From NCBI RefSeq assembly GCF_013409935.1, contig NZ_JACCCO010000001.1:2666001-2730000 (forward strand): a stretch of 64,000 nt of DNA. Direction: 5' to 3'. A model generated the notes under the pieces. That model was not told the origin of the DNA and searched no databases. It saw nothing but the letters and a program-made list of their open reading frames with translations. This DNA comes from Streptosporangium sandarakinum (GTDB taxonomy: Bacteria > Actinomycetota > Actinomycetes > Streptosporangiales > Streptosporangiaceae). Of this stretch, positions 9,401 through 15,575 are shown piece by piece; the first letter of the stretch is position 1, and every line of letters begins with the position of its first letter. The position numbers and the translations under genes are program-made.

Positions 9401-9815
9401 GCAGGTCGGCCAGAGCGGGTCCCCGCCACAGGCCGAGCGCCTCGCGCAGCGTGCCCGCCGCGGCCTCATGGTGGCCCGCGGCCAGCAGCCGCCGCCCCTC
9501 GCGGGCGAGCCGCTCGAACCGGTGGACGTCGACGTCACCGGGATCGACCGCGAGCCGGTACCCGGCCCCGTGGAACTCCACGACACCGGCGGGAAGGTTC
9601 CGGCGCAGCCGGGACACCTGGGCCTGCAGCGCGTTCGCGGCGCCGGCCGGGGGGTCGTCGCCGTACTGGCCGTCGATCAGCTCCGTCACGCCGACCACCC
9701 GGCCCGCGTTCAGCAGCAGCATCACCAGCAGGGCACGCGGCCGGGGGCCGCCCACCGGGATCTCCTCACCGGCGGCGGACCGCACCTCCAGGGGCCCGAG
9801 AACGCCGAACTGCAC
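6471..9815 (-). CDS. AfsR/SARP-type regulator: BTAD, NB-ARC ATPase, TPR
   Basis: 1114 residues. Order: OmpR-type winged helix (about 1-90, VQFGVLGPLEV), BTAD helical domain (about 95-245), NB-ARC STAND ATPase (P-loop TGPGGTGKTRLAIE, Walker B ESLLVLDNCEHV, then TSREPLGI), a helical wing, and a C-terminal TPR-like array from about 640. Such STAND proteins are thought to switch by nucleotide exchange and then activate secondary-metabolism or nearby genes. The GTG at 9815 (GGGGGA 12 bases upstream) begins exactly at the family-typical first strand; the frame is open a further 230 codons upstream, but that stretch overlaps the CGNR gene and has no homology I recognise. The last 100 residues are low complexity and end in octapeptide repeats (6510-6581). 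The likely target is the monooxygenase downstream. Confidence 0.9.
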   Translation of the reverse strand: MQFGVLGPLEVRSAAGEEIPVGGPRPRALLVMLLLNAGRVVGVTELIDGQYGDDPPAGAANALQAQVSRLRRNLPAGVVEFHGAGYRLAVDPGDVDVHRFERLAREGRRLLAAGHHEAAAGTLREALGLWRGPALADLPPGSFRREREARLEELRLAAAEDLVEAELALPEGTSVAELRRLADAHPLRERLRGQLMRALHAAGRQAEALEVFEETRRTLAEELGADPSPELAAVHLAVLRAAEPAPPRRRRLAAQLTSFVGRERELGRLGALRDSRLVTITGPGGTGKTRLAIEAAGRDRREACFVDLTSAADDDQVPRAVLGALGLRETGFQSLRTADPADRLVAALAGRESLLVLDNCEHVIAGTAALARGLLAECPGLRVLATSREPLGITGETLVPLAPLPTPPPDLPPRDAAAYPAVRLFADRAAAVRPGFEVGPDNAAAVVRICAALDGLPLAIELAAARLRSFTAEEIAGRLAEHGRFRLLSRGDRTAAARHRTLRAVVEWSWDLLTPEERALARRLAVFTGGASLEAVEEVCGVDDAAGLLADLVDRSLVEADGDRYRMLNTILLFCAEKLAESGEEERLRAAHARHFLGLAERAAPHLLRAGQLRWLERLSAEHGNLMAALRWAVRGDRGTAMRLVAALAIYWWLSGRRAQAGEAAAELLDAAGGPPEGLEEEYVVCVAHAVPRAPAGHWERAGKIMRSLDRPTRHPFTVALWGMLAGPPSGPIGPEAERLLGSDPWNRALGRLSRGLLAVFGGEIARGEREFAEALTGFRDLGERWGTAQALDGLALIAGLRGEWARAREPWGEALRLMEELGALEESADLLAHRAEALVRQGDPAAAVADYRRAGELARKAGWPDAPAEVHLGLGRIAWYRGDLAEARRLFGAALRAVEDGPLAAGTRTRALTALGRLAEAEGDPAGARLRHRRALAAARRTPLTSDLAAAAEGWAGAVLLEHGGEPATTAEGPATAESASGTAGTGRPGRPGTAMAGTGRPASGTARAGESARVAGERAALLLGAAVALRGTAVAGDRDVARTAAGARDLAGVEAFAAAFARGAAMRRDEARAVLDAEARGAEDAEARGAEDTEARGAEDVERRDAEAEPGE
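6510..6581. repeat. Three 24-bp tandem repeats in the regulator's 3' end
   Basis: Units at 6510-6533, 6534-6557 and 6558-6581 start GTCCTCGGCTCCGCGCGC and differ only in the last few bases. Read on the minus strand they add the octapeptide EARGAED(A/T) three times, in frame, just before the stop of the BTAD regulator. Confidence 0.9.
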
Positions 9816-9976
9816 GGTGCCGATTGTCCCCCATGCCCGGCATGCGCCCGCCGGGCCGGGACGGACGCGCCTTTCCGACACGGGCGGGAAGCGGTCGTGA
9901 GGCGCGGGCCGCCCGGGGCGCGCCGGGTGGACCACCGGCCGGGTGTCCCGTGAGGGCGGGATCGTGTCGTTCGTCG

Positions 9977-10582
9977 TCAGTGACCGGCATCCGCGGGCCG
10001 TGGAGCGCGGTCGCGGCGGGTGCGGAGCTTGTACCGGTTGCCGCAGCGGTCCATCGAGCACCAGCGGCGGGCGCCGGGCCGGGAGGTGTCCAGGAAGATG
10101 AGGAGGCACCGCTCCCCGCCGCACACGCGCACCCGGGAGGCCATCGGCCCGCCGAACAGCTCGACGGCGTCCCTGGCGACCGCGGACAGGAACTGCGCGC
10201 CGGTCACCGGCGTCGCCCAGCCCCGCTGGAAGGACGGCGTGACCACGGGCACGGGAGGCGGGGCGGCGGCGAACTCGTTCAGGACGGCGAGCGCGCCCTC
10301 CGGATCGGCGGAGTCCCCCACCCCAGTCGCACGCTCGGCCAGGGCCTGGATCGCGGCGCGCAGTCGTTTGGCCTCGGCCAGGTCGGCCTCGCCGACCACG
10401 ACCTCGTCCGGAAGGCCGAGCCGGGACAGCGGGATCCAGGCCGCCAGGTCCTCCGGCGCGTGCAACTGCTCCCACTCCGGAAGCGCGCCGGTGAGCAGGA
10501 ACTCCAGGCACAGCGTCCCCGCGTCGAACCGGAAGGTCTGACCGTCCCGAGGCGTCAGAAGGATGCCGTTTGCGTTGTTCAC
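9977..10582 (-). CDS. CGNR zinc-finger protein with ABATE domain
   Basis: 201 residues. The N-terminal ABATE (formerly DUF1470) region has FRFDAGTLCLEFLLTG, and the C-terminal CGNR zinc finger has VCGGERCLLIFLDTS and RWCSMDRCGNRYKLRTRR, giving four cysteines placed to bind one zinc ion. Proteins of this family are presumed DNA-binding regulators. The start is GTG 10582. It is divergent from an NTF2-like gene, with a 23-bp palindrome (10600-10622) in the gap; I infer that it controls itself and that neighbour. The ORF end at 9977 is 162 bases from the BTAD start. Confidence 0.88.
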   Translation of the reverse strand: MNNANGILLTPRDGQTFRFDAGTLCLEFLLTGALPEWEQLHAPEDLAAWIPLSRLGLPDEVVVGEADLAEAKRLRAAIQALAERATGVGDSADPEGALAVLNEFAAAPPPVPVVTPSFQRGWATPVTGAQFLSAVARDAVELFGGPMASRVRVCGGERCLLIFLDTSRPGARRWCSMDRCGNRYKLRTRRDRAPRPADAGH

Positions 10583-10599
10583 CCCACCAGTCTAGCCTC

Positions 10600-10622
10600 T
10601 GACACCAGTTAAACCGGTGTCA
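10600..10622. promoter_or_regulatory. 23-bp palindromic operator
   Basis: The arms TGACACC and GGTGTCA flank a nearly symmetrical centre AGTTAAACC; 10 of 11 position pairs are complementary around the central A. It sits 17 bases above the CGNR start and 27 bases above the NTF2-like start. This is the usual place for a shared operator, most likely bound by the CGNR protein. Confidence 0.6.
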
Positions 10623-10649
10623 CCATCCGGTGTGAACGAAAGGCGAGAC

Positions 10650-11024
10650 ATGCAGGAGATCATCGATCTGATGGACCGGGCGTGGGAGGCCAACCGGAAC
10701 GGCGACGCCGACTTCTACGACGGCTTCCTCACCGACGACCCGGTCAGCGTGTCGCCGTGGGGCGTGGTGACCGACCGCGACGCGATCCTGAAGGGGTTCG
10801 CCGAGAACCGGAACCCCTACACCCGCACCGACCAGTCGGACCACCGGGTGATCACGCTCGACTCCGGCAGCGTCGTGCACACCAGCAGGGTCGAGATCGA
10901 CATGCTGGTGAACGGCACCGACCCGCAGACCATGGCGGTCTTCGCCACCACCGCGCTGACCAGGGACTCGGACGGGGTCTGGAAGGCGGCCCTCTTCCAG
11001 ATCACCCCCGCGCCGGCCCGCTGA
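10650..11024 (+). CDS. NTF2/SnoaL-like protein (DUF4440 type)
   Basis: 124 residues, the normal size of a single cone-shaped NTF2-like fold: a helical start MQEIIDLMDRAWEANRNGDADFY, a WGVVTDRDAI turn, then strands ending GVWKAALFQITPAP. Members are small cytosolic enzymes or ligand-binding proteins (isomerase, dehydratase, hydrolase); no catalytic set can be assigned. ATG 10650 is preferred, with AAAGGCGAG just upstream; an in-frame GTG at 10617 falls inside the palindrome and is unlikely. It is divergent from the CGNR regulator and followed by a tandem repeat. Confidence 0.78.
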   Translation: MQEIIDLMDRAWEANRNGDADFYDGFLTDDPVSVSPWGVVTDRDAILKGFAENRNPYTRTDQSDHRVITLDSGSVVHTSRVEIDMLVNGTDPQTMAVFATTALTRDSDGVWKAALFQITPAPAR

Positions 11025-11035
11025 CGGGGTCGCCG

Positions 11036-11098
11036 GGCCGGCCGGGCGGACCCGACGGCCGGCCGGGCGGACCCGACGGCCGGCCGGGCGGACCCGAC
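11036..11098. repeat. Three perfect 21-bp tandem repeats
   Basis: Units at 11036-11056, 11057-11077 and 11078-11098 are identical (GGCCGGCCGGGCGGACCCGA plus C). They start 12 bases after the NTF2-like stop and decay into degenerate GC-rich sequence up to about 11200. No gene is visible in 11025-11217. Confidence 0.9.
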
Positions 11099-11217
11099 GC
11101 CGGGTGGCCGCCGCCCCGGGCCGGCGGGCTCGACGGCCGGCGCCGGCGGGCCCTGCGGCCGGTGCGCGAGCCCGCCGGGACGCCGTACGGGGGCGGGGGG
11201 CCGGGTTCGGGCGGGTG

Positions 11218-11775
11218 TCAGGTGCGGAAGAGGCGCCAGAACGCCAGCGCGACCTCCTCCGCGGGCGCCGGGGGGTCGCCGGTGACCCAGTGGGCGATCA
11301 CACCGGTGAGGGCGCCGGCCAGGTAGGCGGCGTGCGTCTCCGTCGGGACGTCGTCGAGCCCTCCGGCGCGGTGCCCGCCGGCGAAGCGCCCGGCCAGCTC
11401 GGCGGTCAGCCGTTCACGCATGCGCACGACGAACAGCGCGCTGCCCTGGGGGCCCAGCATCCGCCGGTACAGCGGGGCCGCGGCGGCCACGTGCCCGAAC
11501 AGGACGGTCAGCGGCTCGGGGGTCCGGTCGCGGGGCGCGTCACGCGGGCACAGCGCGGCGGCCCGGGCCACCTGGGCCACCGCCTCCTCCATGGCGTCGG
11601 TCACGAGCGCGTCCACGTCGGGGAAGTGCAGGTAGACCGTCGCCCGGTTCACCCCGGCACACCTGGCCACCTCCGACACCGTGATGGCGCCCACGTCCTT
11701 CTCCGCGGCCAGGGTGAGGACCGCGGTGCGCAGCCGCGCCCGGGTGCGCCGTACTCGGGGATCGTCCGCCTTCAT
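11218..11775 (-). CDS. TetR-family transcriptional regulator
   Basis: 185 residues. The N-terminal helix-turn-helix is canonical: RLRTAVLTLAAEKDVGAITV, then EVARCAGVNRATVYLHF (about residues 14-55). The C-terminal ligand domain is helical with no recognisable ligand class. ATG 11775 gives the expected N-terminus. It is divergent from a DsbA-like gene and a 38-bp imperfect inverted repeat fills the gap, so autorepression together with control of that thiol protein is likely. Confidence 0.9.
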   Translation of the reverse strand: MKADDPRVRRTRARLRTAVLTLAAEKDVGAITVSEVARCAGVNRATVYLHFPDVDALVTDAMEEAVAQVARAAALCPRDAPRDRTPEPLTVLFGHVAAAAPLYRRMLGPQGSALFVVRMRERLTAELAGRFAGGHRAGGLDDVPTETHAAYLAGALTGVIAHWVTGDPPAPAEEVALAFWRLFRT

Positions 11776-11784
11776 GCCCCGGAC

Positions 11785-11822
11785 TATACAACAGGTGTTG
11801 CATAATCAACACATGTCGTATA
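11785..11822. promoter_or_regulatory. TetR operator, 15-bp inverted repeat
   Basis: Arms TATACAACAGGTGTT (11785-11799) and AACACATGTCGTATA (11808-11822) are complementary at 13 of 15 positions with an 8-base spacer. The site starts 10 bases above the TetR start. TTGCAT (11798) and TATAAG (11819), 15 bases apart, could be a promoter that would make the DsbA-like mRNA nearly leaderless, with the operator across it. Confidence 0.65.
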
Positions 11823-11833
11823 AGTTGCCGGGC

Positions 11834-12811
11834 ATGCGAATCGAGATCTGGGCGGACGTGGTCTGCGGATGGGCGTACATCGGCAAGCGGCGGCTGGAGG
11901 CGGCACTGGCCGACCCGGCCTTCGACGGTGTTCCCGTCGAGGTCGTGTGGCGGCCGTTCCGGATCGACCCCACCTCGCCCGCGCGGTCCACCCCCCTTGA
12001 GGAGGCGCTCGCCGACCCCGCGGTGGACAACGCGCTGCGCGTCTGCGCGCCCGGCCTGTCCCCCGGGGAGAACCGGACGCGGGTCTCCGACATCGCCGCC
12101 GCGGAGGGGATCGGCCCGCGCTGGGGAGCGGCCTGGCGGGCGAGCAGCCACGACGCGCACCGCCTGCTGTTCCTCGCCCACGAGCACGGCGGCGCGGAAC
12201 TGCAGAACGCCGTGGCCGAGCGGGTGATGCGGGCCCACTTCGTCGACGGGGCCGACATCGGCGACCGCCGGACGCTCGCCGCCGTCGCGGCCGAGGCCGG
12301 CTTCGCCGACGGCGCCGCGCTGCTGGAGACCGGCGCGGGCGAGGACGAGGTGCGGGAGCTGCTCCTCATCGGCAAGGCACGCGGGGTGGCGACCTCGCCG
12401 ACGATCGTCGTCGGCGACCGCGCGCTGGCCGGCGCCCAGCCGGCCGAGGTGATCCGGGAGTTCATCGCCCGGGGCGGCCACCGCCGCGAGCTGCCCGACG
12501 AGGTGGAGCGGCTGCGCCACGCCGAGGCCCTCCTCGACCGGCGCGACCCGCTCGGGTCGCTGGTCCTGCTGCGGCCCCTGCTCGACGCGTACGGCGACGA
12601 CCGCAACGTGCTGATGCTCGCCGCCCGCGCCTACTTCGCCTCGGCGCAGCTCGGCCGGGCCCGCGCCACGCTGGAGCGGCTGGTGGGCGACACGCCGGAC
12701 GACTCCTACGCCCGGCACCTGCTCGGCCGCACCCTCCAGCGGCAGGGCCTCGCCGAGGAGGCCGCCCCGCACCTGAGCATGGCCGCCGCCATGTCCCCGG
12801 AGTACGACTGA
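11834..12811 (+). CDS. DsbA/FrnE-family protein fused to a TPR-like tail
   Basis: 325 residues. The start MRIEIWADVVCGWAYIGKRR matches the FrnE branch of DsbA thioredoxin-fold proteins, which normally read CPWCYIG; here the second active-site cysteine is Ala (CGWA). Downstream motifs (GIGPRWGAAWRASSHDAHR, GKARGVATSPTIVVGD with the cis-Pro loop) are intact. From about residue 225 a helical segment (LVLLRPLLDAYGDDRNVLM, ARHLLGRTLQRQGLAEEAAP) looks like two TPR units. ATG 11834 is preferred over ATG 11813 because the family starts here and the earlier ATG lies within the operator. With one cysteine, a mono-thiol or mycothiol-linked role is more likely than disulfide oxidation; this is inference. 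Confidence 0.85.
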   Translation: MRIEIWADVVCGWAYIGKRRLEAALADPAFDGVPVEVVWRPFRIDPTSPARSTPLEEALADPAVDNALRVCAPGLSPGENRTRVSDIAAAEGIGPRWGAAWRASSHDAHRLLFLAHEHGGAELQNAVAERVMRAHFVDGADIGDRRTLAAVAAEAGFADGAALLETGAGEDEVRELLLIGKARGVATSPTIVVGDRALAGAQPAEVIREFIARGGHRRELPDEVERLRHAEALLDRRDPLGSLVLLRPLLDAYGDDRNVLMLAARAYFASAQLGRARATLERLVGDTPDDSYARHLLGRTLQRQGLAEEAAPHLSMAAAMSPEYD

Positions 12812-12918
12812 TCCCCGCTCCCGATGACGCCGGTCATCCTCCGGGGTACGGCTGAGCCCTGCTTCTGACTCGGCCGGCCCCGGTGACGCCGGTCATGCCC
12901 CCGGGGTACGGCTGAGCC
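12791..12918. repeat. Tandem copies of the DsbA-like gene's 3' end
   Basis: The last codons and stop of the gene (ATGTCCCCGGAGTACGACTG, from 12791) recur as ATCCTCCGGGGTACGGCTGA (from 12837) and ATGCCCCCGGGGTACGGCTG (from 12895), each preceded by GACGCCGGTC in the two downstream copies. The 34-35 base copies at 12825-12858 and 12884-12918 are almost identical. Confidence 0.75.
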
Positions 12919-12995
12919 GCGCCCGGCCGCCCGGCCGTACTCCCCTCACGGGTGATCGGCTGTGCCGTCGCCGGACGGGCGGGGTGCCCGGCGGG

Positions 12996-13664
12996 CTACG
13001 GTCGCGGCTCGCCGTACCAGCGCCAGGAGGTCAGGCGGGGACGGCCGGGGAGCTCGCCGCGCCCGGTGGCCCACAGCAGGGTGGGCCAGGGGCCGGTGTC
13101 CCTCGGGGCGTCCGGGAACAGCCTGGCCAGGACCCGCTCGCACAGTCCGGCGGGCGGCGCCCCGCCGAGCCCGAGTCCCCCGGCCAGGTCGTGGGTGTGC
13201 ACCAGTGCCTCGACGATTCCCATCGCGGCGAAGCCCTCGGGGTCGGATGCCCCGAAGACGTGGTGGGCGCGGAGCTCCGGCGGTGTCGTGCGCACCATGG
13301 CGGACAGCAGCGCGCCGCTCGTCTCCAGCACCTGCAGCAATCCGTCCGGCCCCGCCGCGCGATCGGCGTGGATCGTGTTCCGCGGGCCCCCGGGCCTGCG
13401 CCGCTCCAGGCGGAAGGGCACCTCGCGGTCGCCGGGCGGCGTGCGGAGGCCGAGCTGTGCGGCGTAGGCGAAGAGGTCGTCGCCGAGGTGCTCGACGGTC
13501 TCCCAGCGGCTCCACTCCAGCGAGCCCGCCATGTCGTCCCAAGCGGTCGCGGGCACCCGGCGGACGACGTCCATGGCGAGCCGTACGGCCTCGTCGAGGT
13601 CGTCGGCGGTGACGGGAGAGCGGGGCGGCGCGGCTTCACGGGACTGCGACATGTCACGGACCAT
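12996..13664 (-). CDS. Mycothiol-dependent maleylpyruvate isomerase-like (DinB fold) protein
   Basis: About 222 residues. The N-terminal four-helix DinB/MDMPI fold is seen in WSRWETVEHLGDDLFAYA and VEALVHTHDLAGGLGL; the His of VEHLGD and the HTHD pair correspond to the metal ligands of this family. A short C-terminal part ends LTSWRWYGEPRP. Family members use a metal site with mycothiol, or are uncharacterised thiol transferases; mycothiol should be made here because mshA is present at 38.2 kb. ATG 13664 has GGGGCGG just upstream; ATG 13652 is an alternative. The gene has no operon partner, and tandem repeats lie upstream. Confidence 0.8.
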   Translation of the reverse strand: MVRDMSQSREAAPPRSPVTADDLDEAVRLAMDVVRRVPATAWDDMAGSLEWSRWETVEHLGDDLFAYAAQLGLRTPPGDREVPFRLERRRPGGPRNTIHADRAAGPDGLLQVLETSGALLSAMVRTTPPELRAHHVFGASDPEGFAAMGIVEALVHTHDLAGGLGLGGAPPAGLCERVLARLFPDAPRDTGPWPTLLWATGRGELPGRPRLTSWRWYGEPRP

Positions 13665-13741
13665 ACCGCCCCGTGGAAACCGGACCGTCGCATCGTCGAA
13701 GCAGACCGCCGCGACCGCGAGGTCGACCACCGCGACCGCGG

Positions 13742-13804
13742 AAACCGGCCACCGTACCGCGGAAACCGGCCACCGTACCGCGGAAGCCGGCCACCGTATC
13801 GCGG
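13742..13804. repeat. Three 21-bp tandem repeats between divergent promoters
   Basis: Units 13742-13762 and 13763-13783 are identical (AAACCGGCCACCGTACCGCG plus G); 13784-13804 differs at two positions. More degenerate copies flank both sides (13690-13740, 13805-13830). The region lies between the isomerase-like gene start and the end of the TetR gene. Confidence 0.9.
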
Positions 13805-13855
13805 AAGCCGGGCCGTCGCGGCCGTCGCCCGCGCGGGACGGGAGAGGGAGGTCGT

Positions 13856-14497
13856 TCAGGGGCGCATTCCGCCGAGGGCGGTCTCGACGAGCGCGGCGGC
13901 GTACTCGTGGGTGAGCGGGCCTTCGCGGTGCAGCCAGCGGACGAGCAGCGGACTCCACAGGAGATCGACCGCGACGTCCAGGTCGAGGTCCGCGGCGAGC
14001 TGCCCGGCCTCCTGGGCAGCGCGAAGACGCCTCTTCTTGAGCTCCCGCATCGGCCGGTTGAGCCGTTCCGCGTAGAGGGCGGCGAGGTCGGCGTCGTGGG
14101 CGATCTCGATGCTGAGCGCGCGCATCGTCCGGTCGTAGCGGGGATCGTTCAGCTCGTCCACGGTCGCGAACATGACCGTCTTCAGGTCGGCCTCGATGTC
14201 CCCGGTGTCGGGGAGGGCGGCCTCCTCGACGGACTCCCCGCCACCTTCCCCGCCGCCTCCCTCACCGGGTTCACCCGTCGTGAACATGAGGAAGGCGTCG
14301 AAGAGCACGGCGCCCTTGGACGGCCACCAGCGGTAGATGGTCTGCTTGCCGACTCCGGCCCGCGCCGCGATGCCCTCGATGCTGAGCTTGGCGTACCCGA
14401 CCTCGGCCGCGAGCTCGAAGGCGGCGGTGAGAACGGCTCGCCGGGAGGTCTCGCTGCGCCGGGCCACGCCGGCGGACGGACGGCGCTGATCAGTCAT
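13856..14497 (-). CDS. TetR-family transcriptional regulator
   Basis: 213 residues from ATG 14497 (MTDQRRPSAG). The HTH is VLTAAFELAAEVGYAKLSIE followed by GIAARAGVGKQTIYRWWPSK, a very typical TetR head with TIYRWW. The ligand domain has an unusual acidic Gly-rich loop (GEPGEGGGGEGGGESVEE, about residues 82-100). It is divergent from a short-chain dehydrogenase; two copies of a GAGACG-N3-CGTCTC palindrome in the gap are the probable operators. The longer open frame upstream of 14497 passes through those operators and is not used. Confidence 0.9.
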   Translation of the reverse strand: MTDQRRPSAGVARRSETSRRAVLTAAFELAAEVGYAKLSIEGIAARAGVGKQTIYRWWPSKGAVLFDAFLMFTTGEPGEGGGGEGGGESVEEAALPDTGDIEADLKTVMFATVDELNDPRYDRTMRALSIEIAHDADLAALYAERLNRPMRELKKRRLRAAQEAGQLAADLDLDVAVDLLWSPLLVRWLHREGPLTHEYAAALVETALGGMRP

Positions 14498-14521
14498 GAC
14501 GTCACCGTAACACATACATGA

Positions 14522-14542
14522 GACGAGACGGTCCGTCTTGAC
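14522..14542. promoter_or_regulatory. TetR operator copy 1
   Basis: GACGAGACG, three bases, then CGTCTTGAC; 7 of 9 arm positions pair. A TTGACA (14538-14543) overlaps its right arm and may be the -35 element of the dehydrogenase gene, so binding here should block transcription. Confidence 0.6.
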
Positions 14543-14578
14543 ATAGGGCGATCGATGGGACATGGTGAAGGGCATCTC

Positions 14579-14599
14579 GACGAGACGAACCGTCTCGTC
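14579..14599. promoter_or_regulatory. TetR operator copy 2
   Basis: Perfect 9-bp inverted repeat GACGAGACG-AAC-CGTCTCGTC, 57 bases from copy 1 and 27 bases above the dehydrogenase start. The shared core with copy 1 defines the motif GAGACG-N3-CGTCT. Confidence 0.7.
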
Positions 14600-14625
14600 A
14601 CAGCTTCGGTCAGTGGAGGCCCCCT

Positions 14626-15498
14626 TTGGAAACCCCGCACACCCCCAGGACCTGGTTCGTCACCGGTGCCGGCCGCGGCCTGGGCCGCGCCTTCACCGAG
14701 GCGGCGCTGGAGCGCGGCGACCGGGTGGCCGCCACCTCCCGGGACGTCGGACCGCTGCGCGACCTCGTGAGCGAGCACGAGGGCCGCCTGCTGACCATGC
14801 CCCTCGACGTCACCGATCGTGACGCCGTCCTCGCCGCGGTGACGGCCGCCCACGAGCACTTCGGCCGGATCGACATCGTCGTCAACAACGCGGGCGCCAT
14901 GTCCTCGGGAATGGTCGAGGAGTTCACCGAGGCCGAGGCGCGTGCTCAGATGGAGGTCAACTTCTTCGGCGCGCTGTGGGTGAGCCAGGCCGTCCTGCCG
15001 CACCTGCGTGCGCAGGGATCGGGACACATCCTGCAGATCTCCAGCATCGCCGCCCTCGGCGGCTTCCCCAGCACCGGGATGTACAGCGCGAGCAAGTTCG
15101 CGCTGGAGGGCATGAGCGAGGCGCTCGCGATGGAAGCCGCGGCGTTCGGCGTGAAGCTCACCATCGTCCAGCCCGGCGGCTACTGGACCGACCTCTACAC
15201 CCGCATGACCTCGACCGCTCCTCTCCCCGCCTACGCCCCGTTGCGTGCCGAACTGGAGAGGCAGTGGGCCGAGGGCTCCGTGGACAGCGAACCCCGCCTG
15301 GCCGCCGAGGCCGTGCTGAAGCTCGTCGACAGCCCGAACCCCCCGCTGCGACTCCTGCTCGGCAGCATGGTCTACGACCTGGCCCTCGACGTCTCCCGGC
15401 GGCGCATGGACACCTGGGCCGCCTGGGAGGAGGTCAGCCGCGCCGCCGAACACGCCGTCCCGGCCCCGGACGGGTACGGCGCGGACCACGACGCCTGA
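14626..15498 (+). CDS. Short-chain dehydrogenase/reductase
   Basis: 290 residues, classical SDR: cofactor motif TGAGRGLG, NNAG, catalytic Ser in ISSIAALGG and YSASK. The Arg after the second strand (ATSRD) points to NADP(H). Start is TTG 14626, with GTGGAGG ending 6 bases upstream; no ATG or GTG fits. The substrate is unknown. Its promoter lies between two copies of the neighbouring TetR's probable operator, so it is likely induced by that regulator's ligand, perhaps its own substrate. Confidence 0.88.
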   Translation: METPHTPRTWFVTGAGRGLGRAFTEAALERGDRVAATSRDVGPLRDLVSEHEGRLLTMPLDVTDRDAVLAAVTAAHEHFGRIDIVVNNAGAMSSGMVEEFTEAEARAQMEVNFFGALWVSQAVLPHLRAQGSGHILQISSIAALGGFPSTGMYSASKFALEGMSEALAMEAAAFGVKLTIVQPGGYWTDLYTRMTSTAPLPAYAPLRAELERQWAEGSVDSEPRLAAEAVLKLVDSPNPPLRLLLGSMVYDLALDVSRRRMDTWAAWEEVSRAAEHAVPAPDGYGADHDA

Positions 15499-15575
15499 CC
15501 GGTTCCAACCGGTTGCCTGTGCCGCGTCGCTCCTGGATGATCCACATATGGGGTGAGGCGTACCGAGGGGCGACG

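Noticed and set aside
9816-10511. N-terminal extension of the BTAD regulator by about 230 codons
   Set aside because: The frame is open, but it overlaps the well-supported CGNR gene on the same strand and has no domain; the family N-terminus begins at GTG 9815.
11036-11098. 21-bp repeats considered as a CRISPR array
   Set aside because: Units are contiguous with no unique spacers and no cas genes are present; a simple tandem repeat.
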